Of a stretch of 64,000 nucleotides of DNA, positions 27,370 through 36,236 are shown one piece after another. The notes under the pieces were generated by a model. The model was given only the letters and a program-made list of their open reading frames with translations. It was not told the origin of the DNA and did not search any database. Position numbers and translations under genes: made by a program. Source of the DNA: Tardibacter chloracetimidivorans (GTDB taxonomy: Bacteria > Pseudomonadota > Alphaproteobacteria > Sphingomonadales > Sphingomonadaceae); NCBI RefSeq assembly GCF_001890385.1, contig NZ_CP018221.1, positions 1,227,501-1,291,500 on the forward strand. Direction: 5' to 3'. Numbering within the stretch: position 1 is the stretch's first letter; the number at the start of each line of letters is the position of its first letter.

Positions 27370-28020
27370 CTAAGATATACGAGCACCCAAGGCTAATTGC
27401 CTCCCACGCTCTTCCAATTGACCCATTAGTTCGACGAGCGCCTCAAGGTTCTCGGGCGACGTACCACTTTTTGTAACGCTCTCCGCCTCTTTGCTATGAA
27501 ACTTGTCCCAAAACTTCATCATATACGGCCCATCTTTTTGCATATGTCTGGCGGCCGCTAAAATAGCATTGCTCAAGTTCGCGCTGGAAGCCGGTGCGTT
27601 ATCGACCCCGATCTTCTGCATCAGGTTCAACCAGCCAATACGAAGTTCATCATCCTCCGACGCATCGTGCACCGTGATGAAACATTTCTCATCACGAGAC
27701 GATATATCGGCTCGCTGCAATGCTGATTGGAGAAAACCCATTCCAAATCCCACGAATTGAAATTGTTCCTGAGGCGAATAACCGACCAAGCAGTCATTCA
27801 TCTCGCAGGCCATGGCGGTGTAATCGGTATAGCCGGCATATCCCGTTGGCCTGCCGGGGCAATAAACAAACGAATCGCTATAGGTTATCAATTCGTGCGG
27901 GGTGGGTGTCCGGCTAGGCGGCAAATAGCGTGCCATCACCGCCATCTTATCACGCGATCGCTTCAATACGATGAGTGCAGCACTCATAACTGCAACGATA
28001 GAGATGGACCGAAAATCCAT
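27370..28020 (-). CDS. Orphan protein with N-terminal membrane anchor (AT-richer gene)
   Basis: 216 aa from the ATG at 28020 (a TTG at 28047 would add nine residues). 'SISIVAVMSAALIVL' is a likely membrane anchor or uncleaved signal. The remainder ('PTPHELITYSDSFVYCPG', 'FVGFGMGFLQSALQRAD', 'FWDKFHSKEAESV') has no recognised domain. Base composition is visibly more AT-rich than the flanking lolD and dnaE, which suggests horizontal acquisition. A near-identical palindromic repeat lies on the dnaE side and another beyond lolC. Function unknown. Confidence 0.65.
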   Translation of the reverse strand: MDFRSISIVAVMSAALIVLKRSRDKMAVMARYLPPSRTPTPHELITYSDSFVYCPGRPTGYAGYTDYTAMACEMNDCLVGYSPQEQFQFVGFGMGFLQSALQRADISSRDEKCFITVHDASEDDELRIGWLNLMQKIGVDNAPASSANLSNAILAAARHMQKDGPYMMKFWDKFHSKEAESVTKSGTSPENLEALVELMGQLEERGRQLALGARIS

Positions 28021-28063
28021 GCAGCGCTTTCGAGCAACCTTACCCAACTAACAACAAATAGGC

Positions 28064-28735
28064 CTACTCCAACCGCCCGTCATGGAGCCGGATCACCCGA
28101 TCCATCTGCGCCGCAAGCCTTTGATTGTGGGTGGCGACGAGAGCGGCCGAATTATGCTCCCGCACCAGCCGCAGGAACTCGGTGAGCACCACATCGGCGG
28201 TGTGCTCGTCGAGGTTGCCGGTCGGCTCGTCGGCAAGCACCAGCACCGGCCGGTTGGCGAGCGCGCGGGCGACGGCGACGCGCTGCTGCTCGCCCCCGGA
28301 AAGCTGCGACGGGCGGTGGTCGAGGCGATGGCCGAGGCCAAGGCCAGCCAGAAGCTGCTTTGCCCTCAGCCCCGCATCCGCCGGATCGGTGTCGCGGACC
28401 AACTGGGGCAGCAGCACATTCTCGGCCGCAGTGAAATCGGGCAGCAGATGGTGGAACTGATAGACGAACCCCAGCTTTTCGCGCCGCACACGGGTGCGGT
28501 CGCCGCTGTCCAACCGCTCGCAGTGCTCGCCGTCGATGACGATTTCGCCTTCGAACCCGCCTTCCAGCAACCCGACCGCCTGGAGCATCGTGGACTTGCC
28601 GGAGCCGGACGGCCCCAGCAGCGCGACAATCTCCCCCGCCTTCACCGTCAGGTCGACGCCGCGTAGCACATGGATGGTCTGCCCGCCCTGGGTGAAGCTG
28701 CGCTTCAAATTGCGGATCTGGAGCACGTCACTCAT
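28064..28735 (-). CDS. lolD: Lipoprotein-releasing ABC transporter, ATPase subunit
   Basis: 223 aa. Walker A '[13 protein letters not shown]', ABC signature '[16 protein letters not shown]' and Walker B '[17 protein letters not shown]' are all intact. It powers release of outer-membrane lipoproteins from the inner membrane to LolA. It overlaps the permease gene lolC by 8 bp, the expected pairing, and would act as a dimer with LolC-type permease subunits. It is co-oriented with proS upstream. Confidence 0.93.
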   Translation of the reverse strand: MSDVLQIRNLKRSFTQGGQTIHVLRGVDLTVKAGEIVALLGPSGSGKSTMLQAVGLLEGGFEGEIVIDGEHCERLDSGDRTRVRREKLGFVYQFHHLLPDFTAAENVLLPQLVRDTDPADAGLRAKQLLAGLGLGHRLDHRPSQLSGGEQQRVAVARALANRPVLVLADEPTGNLDEHTADVVLTEFLRLVREHNSAALVATHNQRLAAQMDRVIRLHDGRLE

Positions 28736-29981
28736 AGCGCAGCACCTGTACGGGATCGGTACTCGCCGCCTTCCACGCGGGATAGAGCGTGGCGAGGAAG
28801 GAAAGCACCATCGCCATGACGACGATCGCGACGACTTCGACCGGATCGGTCTTGGCCGGAAGTTCGGTCAGATAACGGATCGACGGGTCCCACAGGTTCT
28901 GCCCGGTGATGAAGCCGATGCCGCCCACGATCGACTGGCGGAAATAGAGGATCGCAAAGCCCAGGATCAGCCCGGCGACGATGCCGAGCGCGCCGATCAG
29001 CGTGCCCACGGTCATGAAGATGCGCATCATCGCGATGCGGCTGGCGCCCATCGTCCTCAGGATCGCGATGTCCTTCGTCTTGGCGCGCACCAGCATGATG
29101 AGCGACGACAGGATGTTGAACACCGCCACCAATATGATGATCGACAGCACCCAGAACATGACGACCCGCTCCACCTTCAGCGCGTCGAACAACGAGGCGT
29201 TCATCGTCTGCCAGTCGGTGACGACCGCCCTGCCCGTCACCTTGTCTGCCAGGGGCGCGAGTATCTGCCGCACATTGTCGGCGTCGGTGGTCATCACCTC
29301 GATCATGCCGACCGCATCGCCCAGCATCAGCAGCGTCTGCGCCTGCTCCATCGGCATGATGACGAACGCCTTGTCATAGTCGTAGACGCCGACCTCGAAG
29401 ATCGCGCCGACCTCATAGCTGACGATCCGCGGCGCGGTGCCGAAAGGCGTGACCTGCCCCTGCGGGCTGATGAGGCTGATCGACGAGCCGACGGTCGCGC
29501 CAAGCGCCTCCGCCAGCCGGACGCCGATGGCGACAACGGGCCGGTCGGGCGCAAGGTTGCGCAACCTGCCGTCGATGACCTTTTCGTTGAGCGTGGGATT
29601 GGTGCGGATGTCGTCCATCTCCATGCCGCGCACCAGCACGCCTTCCACCCGCCCGCCGAACGAGGCCATCAGCGGCTGCTCGATCAGCGGCAGCGCCTCG
29701 GTGACGCCCGGCGTGGCCAGCGCCTGCTTGCGCACCTCCCGCCAGTCGTCCAGCCGTCCGCCATAGCCCTGCACCACCGCATGGCCGTTGAGGCCGATGA
29801 TCTTGTCGAACAGTTCGGCCCGAAAGCCGTTCATCACCGACATCACGGCGATGAGCGCGGCGACGCCCAGCATCACGGCCACAAGGCTGATCGAGGCGAC
29901 GAGGAAGATGAAGCCTTCGCCCTGCCCGCCGGGGACAAGGTAGCGCTTGGCGATCATCCGTTCATAACGGGACAGCATCAT
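28728..29981 (-). CDS. lolC: Lipoprotein-releasing ABC transporter, permease subunit
   Basis: 417 aa. The MacB/FtsX-like topology is visible: one N-terminal helix ('[20 protein letters not shown]'), a large periplasmic domain, then three C-terminal helices ('[19 protein letters not shown]', '[18 protein letters not shown]', '[20 protein letters not shown]'). The signature '[18 protein letters not shown]' is typical of LolC/E. A single gene suggests the homodimeric (LolF-like) complex usual in alphaproteobacteria. It overlaps lolD by 8 bp, and the palindromic repeat at 30001-30116 sits just upstream. Confidence 0.92.
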   Translation of the reverse strand: MMLSRYERMIAKRYLVPGGQGEGFIFLVASISLVAVMLGVAALIAVMSVMNGFRAELFDKIIGLNGHAVVQGYGGRLDDWREVRKQALATPGVTEALPLIEQPLMASFGGRVEGVLVRGMEMDDIRTNPTLNEKVIDGRLRNLAPDRPVVAIGVRLAEALGATVGSSISLISPQGQVTPFGTAPRIVSYEVGAIFEVGVYDYDKAFVIMPMEQAQTLLMLGDAVGMIEVMTTDADNVRQILAPLADKVTGRAVVTDWQTMNASLFDALKVERVVMFWVLSIIILVAVFNILSSLIMLVRAKTKDIAILRTMGASRIAMMRIFMTVGTLIGALGIVAGLILGFAILYFRQSIVGGIGFITGQNLWDPSIRYLTELPAKTDPVEVVAIVVMAMVLSFLATLYPAWKAASTDPVQVLRYE

Positions 29982-30000
29982 CGCGCCGACGCCTCAATTT

Positions 30001-30116
30001 CGTCATTCCCGCGAAGGCGGGAATCCATGAACACGGCTTCGTATGAATACGGCAATCCTGCGTCCATCATCTCAGGACATAGGCGTTCATGGATTCCCGC
30101 CTTCGCGGGAATGACG
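30001..30116. repeat. Palindromic repeat, copy 2 (116 bp)
   Basis: It has the same 32 bp perfect inverted arms as copy 1 (27232-27347) in the same orientation; 114 of 116 positions agree by direct comparison. It lies between proS (stop at 30127) and lolC (start at 29981), inside the presumed proS-lolC-lolD transcript, so its hairpins would be part of that mRNA. Confidence 0.85.
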
Positions 30117-30126
30117 GTTAAAGGGA

Positions 30127-31440
30127 TCACCCGATGAGCCTCGCAAGCGCGGATTCCGGCGACAGTTCCGCCTTCTCGCCGGTGCGGCGGTTCTTCATCT
30201 CGACAACGCCGGAGGCAAGCCCCTTCGGCCCGATCACAAGCTGCCAGGGCAGGCCCAGCAGGTCGGCAGTGGCGAATTTCGCGCCGCCCCGCTCGTCTCG
30301 GTCGTCATAGAGCGTGTCCTTGCCCGCCGCCATCAGCTTTGCGTAGATTTCGTCGGCGGCCGCCGCGCAGGCCGCGTCATCGGCGCGCAGGTTGATCAGC
30401 GCCACCTGATAGGGCGCGACCGATTCCGGCCAGATGATTCCGTTCGCGTCGTGATTCGCCTCGATGATCGCGCCCATCAGCCGCGACACGCCGATGCCGT
30501 AGCTCCCCATCTGGGGCGTGATCGCGCTTCCGTCCGGCCCCTGCACCGTCATGCCCATGGCGGCGGAATATTTGGTGCCGAAGAAGAAGATGTGCCCCAC
30601 CTCGATGCCTCGCGACTGGCGCAGCGCATCGCCAGCCGCGGCCTCGCGCGCAGGATCCCGCTTTTCGTCGGTGGCCGCATAGTCGGCGGTCAGCCCCGAC
30701 ACGAACGCCTGAAGCGCGGCCGGATCGTCCGCATCCACGTCCAGCGACCGAAGCTGCTCCCAGTTGCGGTGGTAGAAGACCTCGCTCTCCCCGGTGGGCG
30801 CCAGCACGATGAACTCATGGCTCAGATCGCCGCCGATGGGACCGGTGTCGGCCTGCATCGGGATCGCCGACAGGCCCATGCGGGCATAGGTGCGCAGATA
30901 GGCGACGAACATGCGGTTGTAGCTGTGGCGCGCGCCTGCCTCGTCCAGATCGAAGCTGTAGGCGTCCTTCATCAAAAACTCGCGTCCGCGCATCACGCCG
31001 AAGCGGGGGCGCACCTCGTCGCGGAACTTCCACTGGATGTTGTAGAGCGTGCGCGGCAGGTCGCGATAGCTTCTGGCGGAATCGCGGAAGATCGCGGTGA
31101 TCACTTCCTCTGCCGTCGGGCCGTACAGCATCTCCCGCTCGTGGCGGTCCTTGAAGCGGAGCATTTCAGGGCCATAGGCGTCATAGCGCCCGCTTTCGCG
31201 CCAGAGATCGGCAGACTGGACCGTCGGCATCAGCAGCTCGATCGCGCCCGCGCGGTCCTGTTCCTCCCGCACGATCTGCTCGATCTTCCGCAGCACGCGG
31301 TGACCGGCGGGCAGCCACGCATAGATGCCGGCGGCAGTCTGGCGGATGAGCCCGGCGCGAAGCATCAGCTGGTGGCTGACGATCTGCGCGTCGGCCGGGG
31401 TTTCCCTGGAAACGGGGAGGAAGTGTCTGGAAAGGCGCAT
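30127..31440 (-). CDS. proS: Prolyl-tRNA synthetase (short form)
   Basis: 437 aa from the ATG opening '[18 protein letters not shown]'. Class II synthetase motifs are present: '[20 protein letters not shown]' (motif 1 region), '[20 protein letters not shown]' (motif 2) and '[17 protein letters not shown]' (motif 3). At about 437 aa it lacks room for the ~180-residue INS editing domain found in the ~570 aa bacterial form, as is usual in alphaproteobacteria. It charges tRNA-Pro. It leads a run continuing to lolC and lolD. Confidence 0.95.
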   Translation of the reverse strand: MRLSRHFLPVSRETPADAQIVSHQLMLRAGLIRQTAAGIYAWLPAGHRVLRKIEQIVREEQDRAGAIELLMPTVQSADLWRESGRYDAYGPEMLRFKDRHEREMLYGPTAEEVITAIFRDSARSYRDLPRTLYNIQWKFRDEVRPRFGVMRGREFLMKDAYSFDLDEAGARHSYNRMFVAYLRTYARMGLSAIPMQADTGPIGGDLSHEFIVLAPTGESEVFYHRNWEQLRSLDVDADDPAALQAFVSGLTADYAATDEKRDPAREAAAGDALRQSRGIEVGHIFFFGTKYSAAMGMTVQGPDGSAITPQMGSYGIGVSRLMGAIIEANHDANGIIWPESVAPYQVALINLRADDAACAAAADEIYAKLMAAGKDTLYDDRDERGGAKFATADLLGLPWQLVIGPKGLASGVVEMKNRRTGEKAELSPESALARLIG

Positions 31441-31500
31441 GGATCGCTTTTTTCTGAAAATGATGTTTCCCGCATCTAGCACGGCGGCCCGCTTTGGCAA

Positions 31501-31805
31501 CGCCGGGGCGCGCGCGGCGTATGTTGCATTCTGACCACAGGGGGTGCGTTTAATTTACCTTTGCCGGGTTGGCGGGATGACAAATCGGCCCATCGCTCCT
31601 AGCGTGGCGATCTCTGAAGCTTGGCTCGCTGGCCACGGTTCAGGGGGGACAGATCGCAGCTCGCGGTTCCACGGAACCGAACAGAAGCGCGGCACAGTTG
31701 GCGAGAGCCACAAGGGGGCTGACGATTAGGTTCGTCACGGGACGCCCGGGTTCATCGAACCCGGGCGTCTTCGCATTCAGGGGCCGGGCAGCGCCCACAT
31801 TCGGG
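31501..31805 (+). other. Gene-poor interval with candidate small RNA or 50-codon ORF and strong hairpin
   Basis: The proS-prfC gap contains no recognised gene. Plus-strand signals are a possible promoter (TTGCAT at about 31524 and TTTAAT at about 31549, with a rather long 19 nt spacer), internal hairpins such as CGGTTC-CACG-GAACCG, and a 13 bp perfect stem at 31741-31753/31757-31769 followed by TTCGCATT. An open frame from 31577 ('MTNRPIAPSVAISEAWL...') ends just before that stem, but has no Shine-Dalgarno sequence and an odd composition. The hairpin could instead terminate prfC transcripts on the other strand. I cannot choose among these. Confidence 0.35.
31741..31769. terminator. Strong 13 bp hairpin between prfC and proS
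   Basis: GACGCCCGGGTTC pairs perfectly with GAACCCGGGCGTC across a 3 nt loop (ATC). The tail is only weakly T-rich (TTCGCATT on plus), so termination efficiency is uncertain. It is placed to end prfC transcripts on the minus strand or a small transcript on the plus strand. Confidence 0.5.
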
Positions 31806-33404
31806 CTAGTGCCGTTCCTTTGTCGCGGTAAAGCGGATATCGGCATGGCGTTGGGAGATATAGTTCAGTTCCCACGCATCCTTGGCCATGAACACCGGCG
31901 CGCCGTCCCTGTCCTCGGCGATGGCGCTGCGCTTTTCCTCGATGAAGGCCTTGAGCTTTGCCTCGTCATCGGCGGCGATCCAGCGCGCGGTCTCCCAGGG
32001 CGACGGCTCGAAACCGGCGTCCACATTGTATTCCGCGCCGATCCGCGAGATCAGCACTTCGAGCTGAAGCTGGCCGACCACGCCGACGATCCAGTTCGAC
32101 CCGATCATCGGGCGAAACACCTGGGTCACGCCTTCCTCGGCCAGATCGTTCAGCGCATTCCTGAGCTGCTTGGTCTTGGTCGGATCGCCCAGCTTCACCC
32201 GGCGCAATATCTCGGGCGCAAAGCTCGGCAGGCCGGTGAAGCGAATCTGCTCGCCTTCGGTCAACGTGTCGCCCACCCGCAGCGCGCCATGATTGGGGAT
32301 GCCGATGATGTCGCCGGGAAAGGCCTCGTCCGCCAGTTCGCGGCTTTGCGCGAAGAAGAAGATCGGGCTGTGAACGGCAATCGTCTTGCCGGTCTGCACC
32401 TGGGTCAGCTTCATGCCGCGCCTGAACCTGCCTGAACACAGCCGCATGAACGCCACGCGGTCGCGGTGCTGCGGGTTCATGTTCGCCTGCACCTTGAAGA
32501 TGAATCCGGAAACGGCGGGGTCGCCCGGCTCCACCACGCGCGGGGTCGCGGGCTGCTCGCGCGGCGGCGGCGCGAACTCGGCAAGCGCGTCGATGAGCTG
32601 CTCGACGCCGAAATCCTTCAGCGCCGATCCGAAATAGACGGGCGTCAAATCGCCGTGCCGATAGGCCGCGGCGTCGAACGCGGCATAGCCCGCCATCGCA
32701 AGCTCCGCCTCGTCGCGGACATGGGCGGCGATTTCCGGCGTCACCAGCTCTTCCAGCCTGGGATCGTCCAGCCCGGAAAGATTGGCCTTGCCGCCCTCAT
32801 AAGCCCCGGTCGCGTCGGGCGCGCGCTGGAACAGCCGGTTGCGGCGCAGGTCGTATATGCCCTTGAAGGTGCCGCCCATGCCCACGGGCCAGCTCATCGG
32901 CGCGACGTCCAGCGCCAGCACATCGGCGATTTCGTCCAGCAGCGCGAACGGCTCCTTGCCCTCGCGGTCCACCTTGTTGACGAAGGTGATGATCGGCACG
33001 TTCCTGATGCGGCAGACCTCGAACAGTTTTCGCGTCTGCGGCTCGATGCCCTTTGCGGCGTCGATCACCATGACCGCCGAATCCACCGCCGTCAGCGTGC
33101 GATAGGTATCTTCCGAAAAATCCTCGTGGCCCGGCGTATCCAGCAGGTTGAAGGTGATTCCGTCGCGCTCGAACGTCATCACCGACGATGTGACCGAAAT
33201 GCCGCGCTGCTGCTCGATCTTCATCCAGTCCGACCGCGCGCGCCGGTTCTGCCCCCGCGCCTTGACCTCGCCCGCCAGATGGATCGCGCCGCCGAAATAG
33301 AGCAGTTTTTCGGTCAGCGTCGTCTTGCCCGCGTCGGGGTGGGAGATGATCGCAAAGGTACGCCGGTCGGCCACCGCCGCCGCGTCTCTGTCTGCCAGTG
33401 CCAT
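31806..33404 (-). CDS. prfC: Peptide chain release factor 3
   Basis: 532 aa from the ATG of 'ALADRDAAAVADRRTFA'. Translational GTPase motifs are G1 'IISHPDAGKTTLTEKLLY', the switch region 'IEQQRGISVTSSVM', G3 'LLDTPGHEDFSEDTYR' and G4 'ITFVNKVDREGK'. RF3 recycles RF1/RF2 from the ribosome after termination. Length matches the family (about 530). Sequence upstream of this ATG in the same frame overlaps the divergent HerA-like gene and is not used. Confidence 0.95.
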   Translation of the reverse strand: MALADRDAAAVADRRTFAIISHPDAGKTTLTEKLLYFGGAIHLAGEVKARGQNRRARSDWMKIEQQRGISVTSSVMTFERDGITFNLLDTPGHEDFSEDTYRTLTAVDSAVMVIDAAKGIEPQTRKLFEVCRIRNVPIITFVNKVDREGKEPFALLDEIADVLALDVAPMSWPVGMGGTFKGIYDLRRNRLFQRAPDATGAYEGGKANLSGLDDPRLEELVTPEIAAHVRDEAELAMAGYAAFDAAAYRHGDLTPVYFGSALKDFGVEQLIDALAEFAPPPREQPATPRVVEPGDPAVSGFIFKVQANMNPQHRDRVAFMRLCSGRFRRGMKLTQVQTGKTIAVHSPIFFFAQSRELADEAFPGDIIGIPNHGALRVGDTLTEGEQIRFTGLPSFAPEILRRVKLGDPTKTKQLRNALNDLAEEGVTQVFRPMIGSNWIVGVVGQLQLEVLISRIGAEYNVDAGFEPSPWETARWIAADDEAKLKAFIEEKRSAIAEDRDGAPVFMAKDAWELNYISQRHADIRFTATKERH

Positions 33405-33519
33405 GTCGCAAATCTCGTGTTTCGCTTTGCGGCCGCTCCTAGCAGGTCTTGCGCAAAATGCGAGCAGCCATGCTATCCACGCGCGGTCAGGGATTCGGAA
33501 AAAGGGGCAAGGGCAGACG

Positions 33520-35013
33520 GTGAAGGTCGGCATCGATATGGGATTGGAGCCGGGCGGCAAGCCGGCGATGCTCGATCTGGAGGAACTGCTGGCCACCCGT
33601 CTTCTGGTGCAGGGCAATTCCGGCTCGGGCAAATCGCACCTGCTGCGCCGCCTGATCGAGCAGAGCGCCGAATGGGTGCAGCAGGCGATCATCGACCCCG
33701 AGGGCGATTTCGTGACGCTGGCCGATCACTACGGCCATATCGTGGTGGAGGCGGCGGATTATTCCGAAGCCGATGTGCAGCGCGTCGCCGCCCGTGTGCG
33801 CGAGCATCGCGCGTCGGTGGTCCTGAACCTGGAAGGCCTGGATGTGGAAGCGCAGATGCGCTCCGCCGCCGCCTTCCTCGGCGGGCTGTTCGACGCCCAT
33901 CGCGATCACTGGTATCCGGTGCTGGTGGTGGTCGACGAGGCGCAGCTTTTCGCCCCCTCAGCGGCCGGCGAGGTATCGGACGAGGCGCGCAAGACCTCGC
34001 TCGGCGCGATGACCAACCTGATGTGCCGGGGCCGAAAGCGCGGGCTTGCAGGCGTGATCGCCACCCAGCGGCTTGCAAAGCTGGCGAAGAATGTCGCGGC
34101 GGAAGCGTCCAACTTCCTGATGGGGCGCACCTTTCTCGACATCGACATGGCCCGCGCCGCCGATCTGCTGGGCATGGAAAAGCGCACCGCCGAGATGTTC
34201 CGCGATCTGGAGCGCGGCCACTTCGTCGCGCTCGGCCCGGCGGTGTCGCGTCGGCCGCTGCCGATCCGCATCGGAGAGGTGCAGACCTCGACCCGAAGCA
34301 CCAGCCCCAAGCTCATGCCCCCGCCGGCCACATCGGGCGACGACCTGCGCGATCTGATCTTCGCGCCCGCACCGGCAGAGCCGCGCAGGGCCGCGCCGCC
34401 CCCGCCTCCACCGCCGCCCGGTGTCGACGATCTCCTTCAGGCCCTCTCGCGCCGCCCGGCGCTGGAACCGGCAACGCCTGCCCCGGCTGCGCCGGACATG
34501 CCGGAGGCGGACCGAAAGGCGCTGATCGACGCCGTTCTGCGCGAGATCATCAGCGATCCGGACGCCTCCTATCGCTCCATAGCGGTGCTCTATCAGGATT
34601 TTCTCGTCCGCTGCCGAATCCACCGGCTGCCGGGCGAGCCGCTCGACCTTCCAGCCTTTCGCCGCCGCCTGACCATCGCCCGCGCGGGAGTAGGCAACGA
34701 CACCGAGAGTTCCGTCGAATGGTCGCGCGCGACCGAAATGGCGGGCGGCCTTTCGGAAGACATACAGGGGCTGTTCCTGCTGATCGCCCGCGCCGCGCTG
34801 GACCAGGCGCCCTGCCCTTCGGACGCAGAGGTTGCCCGCGTCTGCGGCAGCCGCTCGACCGGGCGGGCGAAACGGCTTCTCGCCTATATGGAAAGCCAGG
34901 GCCTGCTGGTCTGCCGCAACGACCTGCGCGGAAACCGGATCATCGCCTTGCCCGAGCTTGGCTGGACCACCGCCCCCGGCGACGCGGCGGCACAAAGCGA
35001 CATGGCCCTATAG
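33520..35013 (+). CDS. HerA-like ATPase with C-terminal winged-helix-like region
   Basis: 497 aa from a GTG preceded by AAGGG. The N-terminal DUF87/HerA-like motor has Walker A 'VQGNSGSGKSHLLRRL' (about residues 30-45), Walker B 'VLVVVDEAQLFAP' and the arginine-bearing 'LMCRGRKRGLAGVIATQRL'. A Pro-rich linker ('PPPPPPPPGVDDLL') leads to a helical C-terminal region ('VARVCGSRSTGRAKRLLAYM') resembling a helix-turn-helix. HerA relatives are DNA-pumping ATPases that work with NurA nuclease or in defence systems; no partner nuclease is next to it. The gene is divergent from prfC and ends just before a tRNA-Leu gene. Confidence 0.75.
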   Translation: MKVGIDMGLEPGGKPAMLDLEELLATRLLVQGNSGSGKSHLLRRLIEQSAEWVQQAIIDPEGDFVTLADHYGHIVVEAADYSEADVQRVAARVREHRASVVLNLEGLDVEAQMRSAAAFLGGLFDAHRDHWYPVLVVVDEAQLFAPSAAGEVSDEARKTSLGAMTNLMCRGRKRGLAGVIATQRLAKLAKNVAAEASNFLMGRTFLDIDMARAADLLGMEKRTAEMFRDLERGHFVALGPAVSRRPLPIRIGEVQTSTRSTSPKLMPPPATSGDDLRDLIFAPAPAEPRRAAPPPPPPPPGVDDLLQALSRRPALEPATPAPAAPDMPEADRKALIDAVLREIISDPDASYRSIAVLYQDFLVRCRIHRLPGEPLDLPAFRRRLTIARAGVGNDTESSVEWSRATEMAGGLSEDIQGLFLLIARAALDQAPCPSDAEVARVCGSRSTGRAKRLLAYMESQGLLVCRNDLRGNRIIALPELGWTTAPGDAAAQSDMAL

Positions 35014-35119
35014 GAACCGGCTCGTGTCGGAAGACCATAAACCGGCTGGCAATCGCGCGCCCACCCACTTATAGGGCGTGCACAGTCGATCCTTGGCCCT
35101 TCTGAGCGCCGGTCGAGAT

Positions 35120-35208
35120 GCGGGTGTGGCGGAATTGGTAGACGCAGCGGACTCAAAATCCGCCTCTGAGGAATCAGATTGTCGGTTCGAGTCCGACCAC
35201 CCGTACCA
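35120..35208 (+). tRNA. tRNA-Leu (anticodon CAA)
   Basis: An 89 nt class II tRNA. The acceptor stem is GCGGGTG / CACCCGT with discriminator A and an encoded CCA (35206-35208). The anticodon loop CTCAAAA sits on the stem GCGGA/TCCGC, giving CAA. A long variable arm (CTCTGAGGAATCAGA region) and the T arm GTCGGTTCGAGTCCGAC follow. It reads UUG leucine codons. It stands alone between the HerA-like gene and oxyR. Confidence 0.97.
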
Positions 35209-35230
35209 GATTTCCCTCCACCCCGCCTTT

Positions 35231-36127
35231 TCAGGCCATCGCGGCCTTCAGTTCCCCGGCAAGCATCTGAAACTCCTTGGCCCTGGGGCTGTTGGCGCGC
35301 CACACCAGCGCAATCTCGCGAAAGGCGCGGTCGGCCCCCAGCGGTCGCGCAACGACGCTGGTGCCCTGAAGCAGGCCCGCGTCGATCGCCATTTCCGGAA
35401 GCAGTGTCACGCCAAGATCGTTGTCCACCATCTGCACCAGCGTATGCAGCGAGGTGCCCAGCATCTGCGCCTCCGCCCTGAGTTCCGGCCTGTTGCAGGC
35501 GGAAAGGGCGTGGTCCTTCAGGCAATGTCCGTCTTCCAGCATCAACAGGCGATCCGGCTCGATCGCTTCGGCCGGAATGCTTGCGCCGAGACCATCCGCG
35601 TGGTTTCCCGGCACGGCGACGAAAAGTCTGTCCTGAAACAGGACGCTGCTGTCCACATCGCCACAGGCATAGGGCAGCGCCAGAAGCACGCAGTCCAGAT
35701 TGCCGCGCGAAAGCGATTCGCAGGCCTGGGGGCTGGTCTCCTCGCGCAGATAGAGTTTCAGGTCCGGCCATTTCGCCCGCATCGGCGGCAACACCTTAGG
35801 CAGCAGGAAGGGTGCGATGGTGGGGATGACGCCCAGCCTCAATTCGCCCGACAGCGGCTTGCCCGCCGCCCGCGCCATGTCCGACAGTTCCTCCGCCTCG
35901 CGGATGACCCGCCTCGCCTTGGAAGCGATCCTTTCGCCCAGCGGCGTGAAACGCACGACCCGCCTCGTGCGTTCGACCAGAACCACGCCCAGCAGGCCCT
36001 CAAGTTCCCTGAGGCCCGCCGACAGCGTGGATTGCGTCACAAAAGTCGCATCCGCCGCCCGTCCGAAATGGCCATGGTCGTGCAAGGCGACGAGATATTG
36101 AAGCTGCTTGAGGGTGGGGAGAATCAT
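35231..36127 (-). CDS. oxyR: Hydrogen-peroxide-sensing LysR regulator
   Basis: 298 aa. An N-terminal LysR helix-turn-helix ('LKQLQYLVALHDHGHFGRAA', 'VTQSTLSAGLRELEGLLG') is followed by an effector domain. That domain contains 'EDGHCLKDHALSAC', two cysteines with the same spacing (C-x8-C) as the redox pair C199/C208 of E. coli OxyR. Oxidation to a disulfide should switch its DNA binding. It is divergent from ahpC-ahpD, the classic OxyR-regulated peroxidase pair, and probably controls both directions from the shared intergenic region. Confidence 0.92.
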   Translation of the reverse strand: MILPTLKQLQYLVALHDHGHFGRAADATFVTQSTLSAGLRELEGLLGVVLVERTRRVVRFTPLGERIASKARRVIREAEELSDMARAAGKPLSGELRLGVIPTIAPFLLPKVLPPMRAKWPDLKLYLREETSPQACESLSRGNLDCVLLALPYACGDVDSSVLFQDRLFVAVPGNHADGLGASIPAEAIEPDRLLMLEDGHCLKDHALSACNRPELRAEAQMLGTSLHTLVQMVDNDLGVTLLPEMAIDAGLLQGTSVVARPLGADRAFREIALVWRANSPRAKEFQMLAGELKAAMA

Positions 36128-36236
36128 TCATCGCTCCAATCGATCAATGTACACGGAATAATTTATTTGATCACTTGAAGCCAGTCCGTCATAAGCGGCT
36201 GCGAAACTTATTCCATCGATGGAAACCAAGGGAGAA
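36128..36236. promoter_or_regulatory. Divergent oxyR / ahpC control region
   Basis: The 109 bp between the two starts are AT-rich (for example ACGGAATAATTTATTTGATC) compared with surroundings. It must hold both promoters and, by analogy with other oxyR-ahpC pairs, the OxyR operator. I cannot mark the ATAG-type half-sites with confidence. Confidence 0.5.

Noticed and set aside
27232-30116. The repeated GTCATTCC... units as a CRISPR array
   Set aside because: There are only two good copies, 2.7 kb apart, each internally palindromic, with ordinary genes between them and no cas genes.
28494-30137. A 547-codon plus-strand frame opposite lolC
   Set aside because: lolC has correct membrane topology and overlaps lolD as expected. 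The antisense product is Asp/His/Arg-rich and runs through the palindromic repeat.
31741-31769. A tRNA-like T arm (GGGTTC...GAACCC)
   Set aside because: The stem is 13 bp with a 3 nt loop and no acceptor, D or anticodon arms are found around it.
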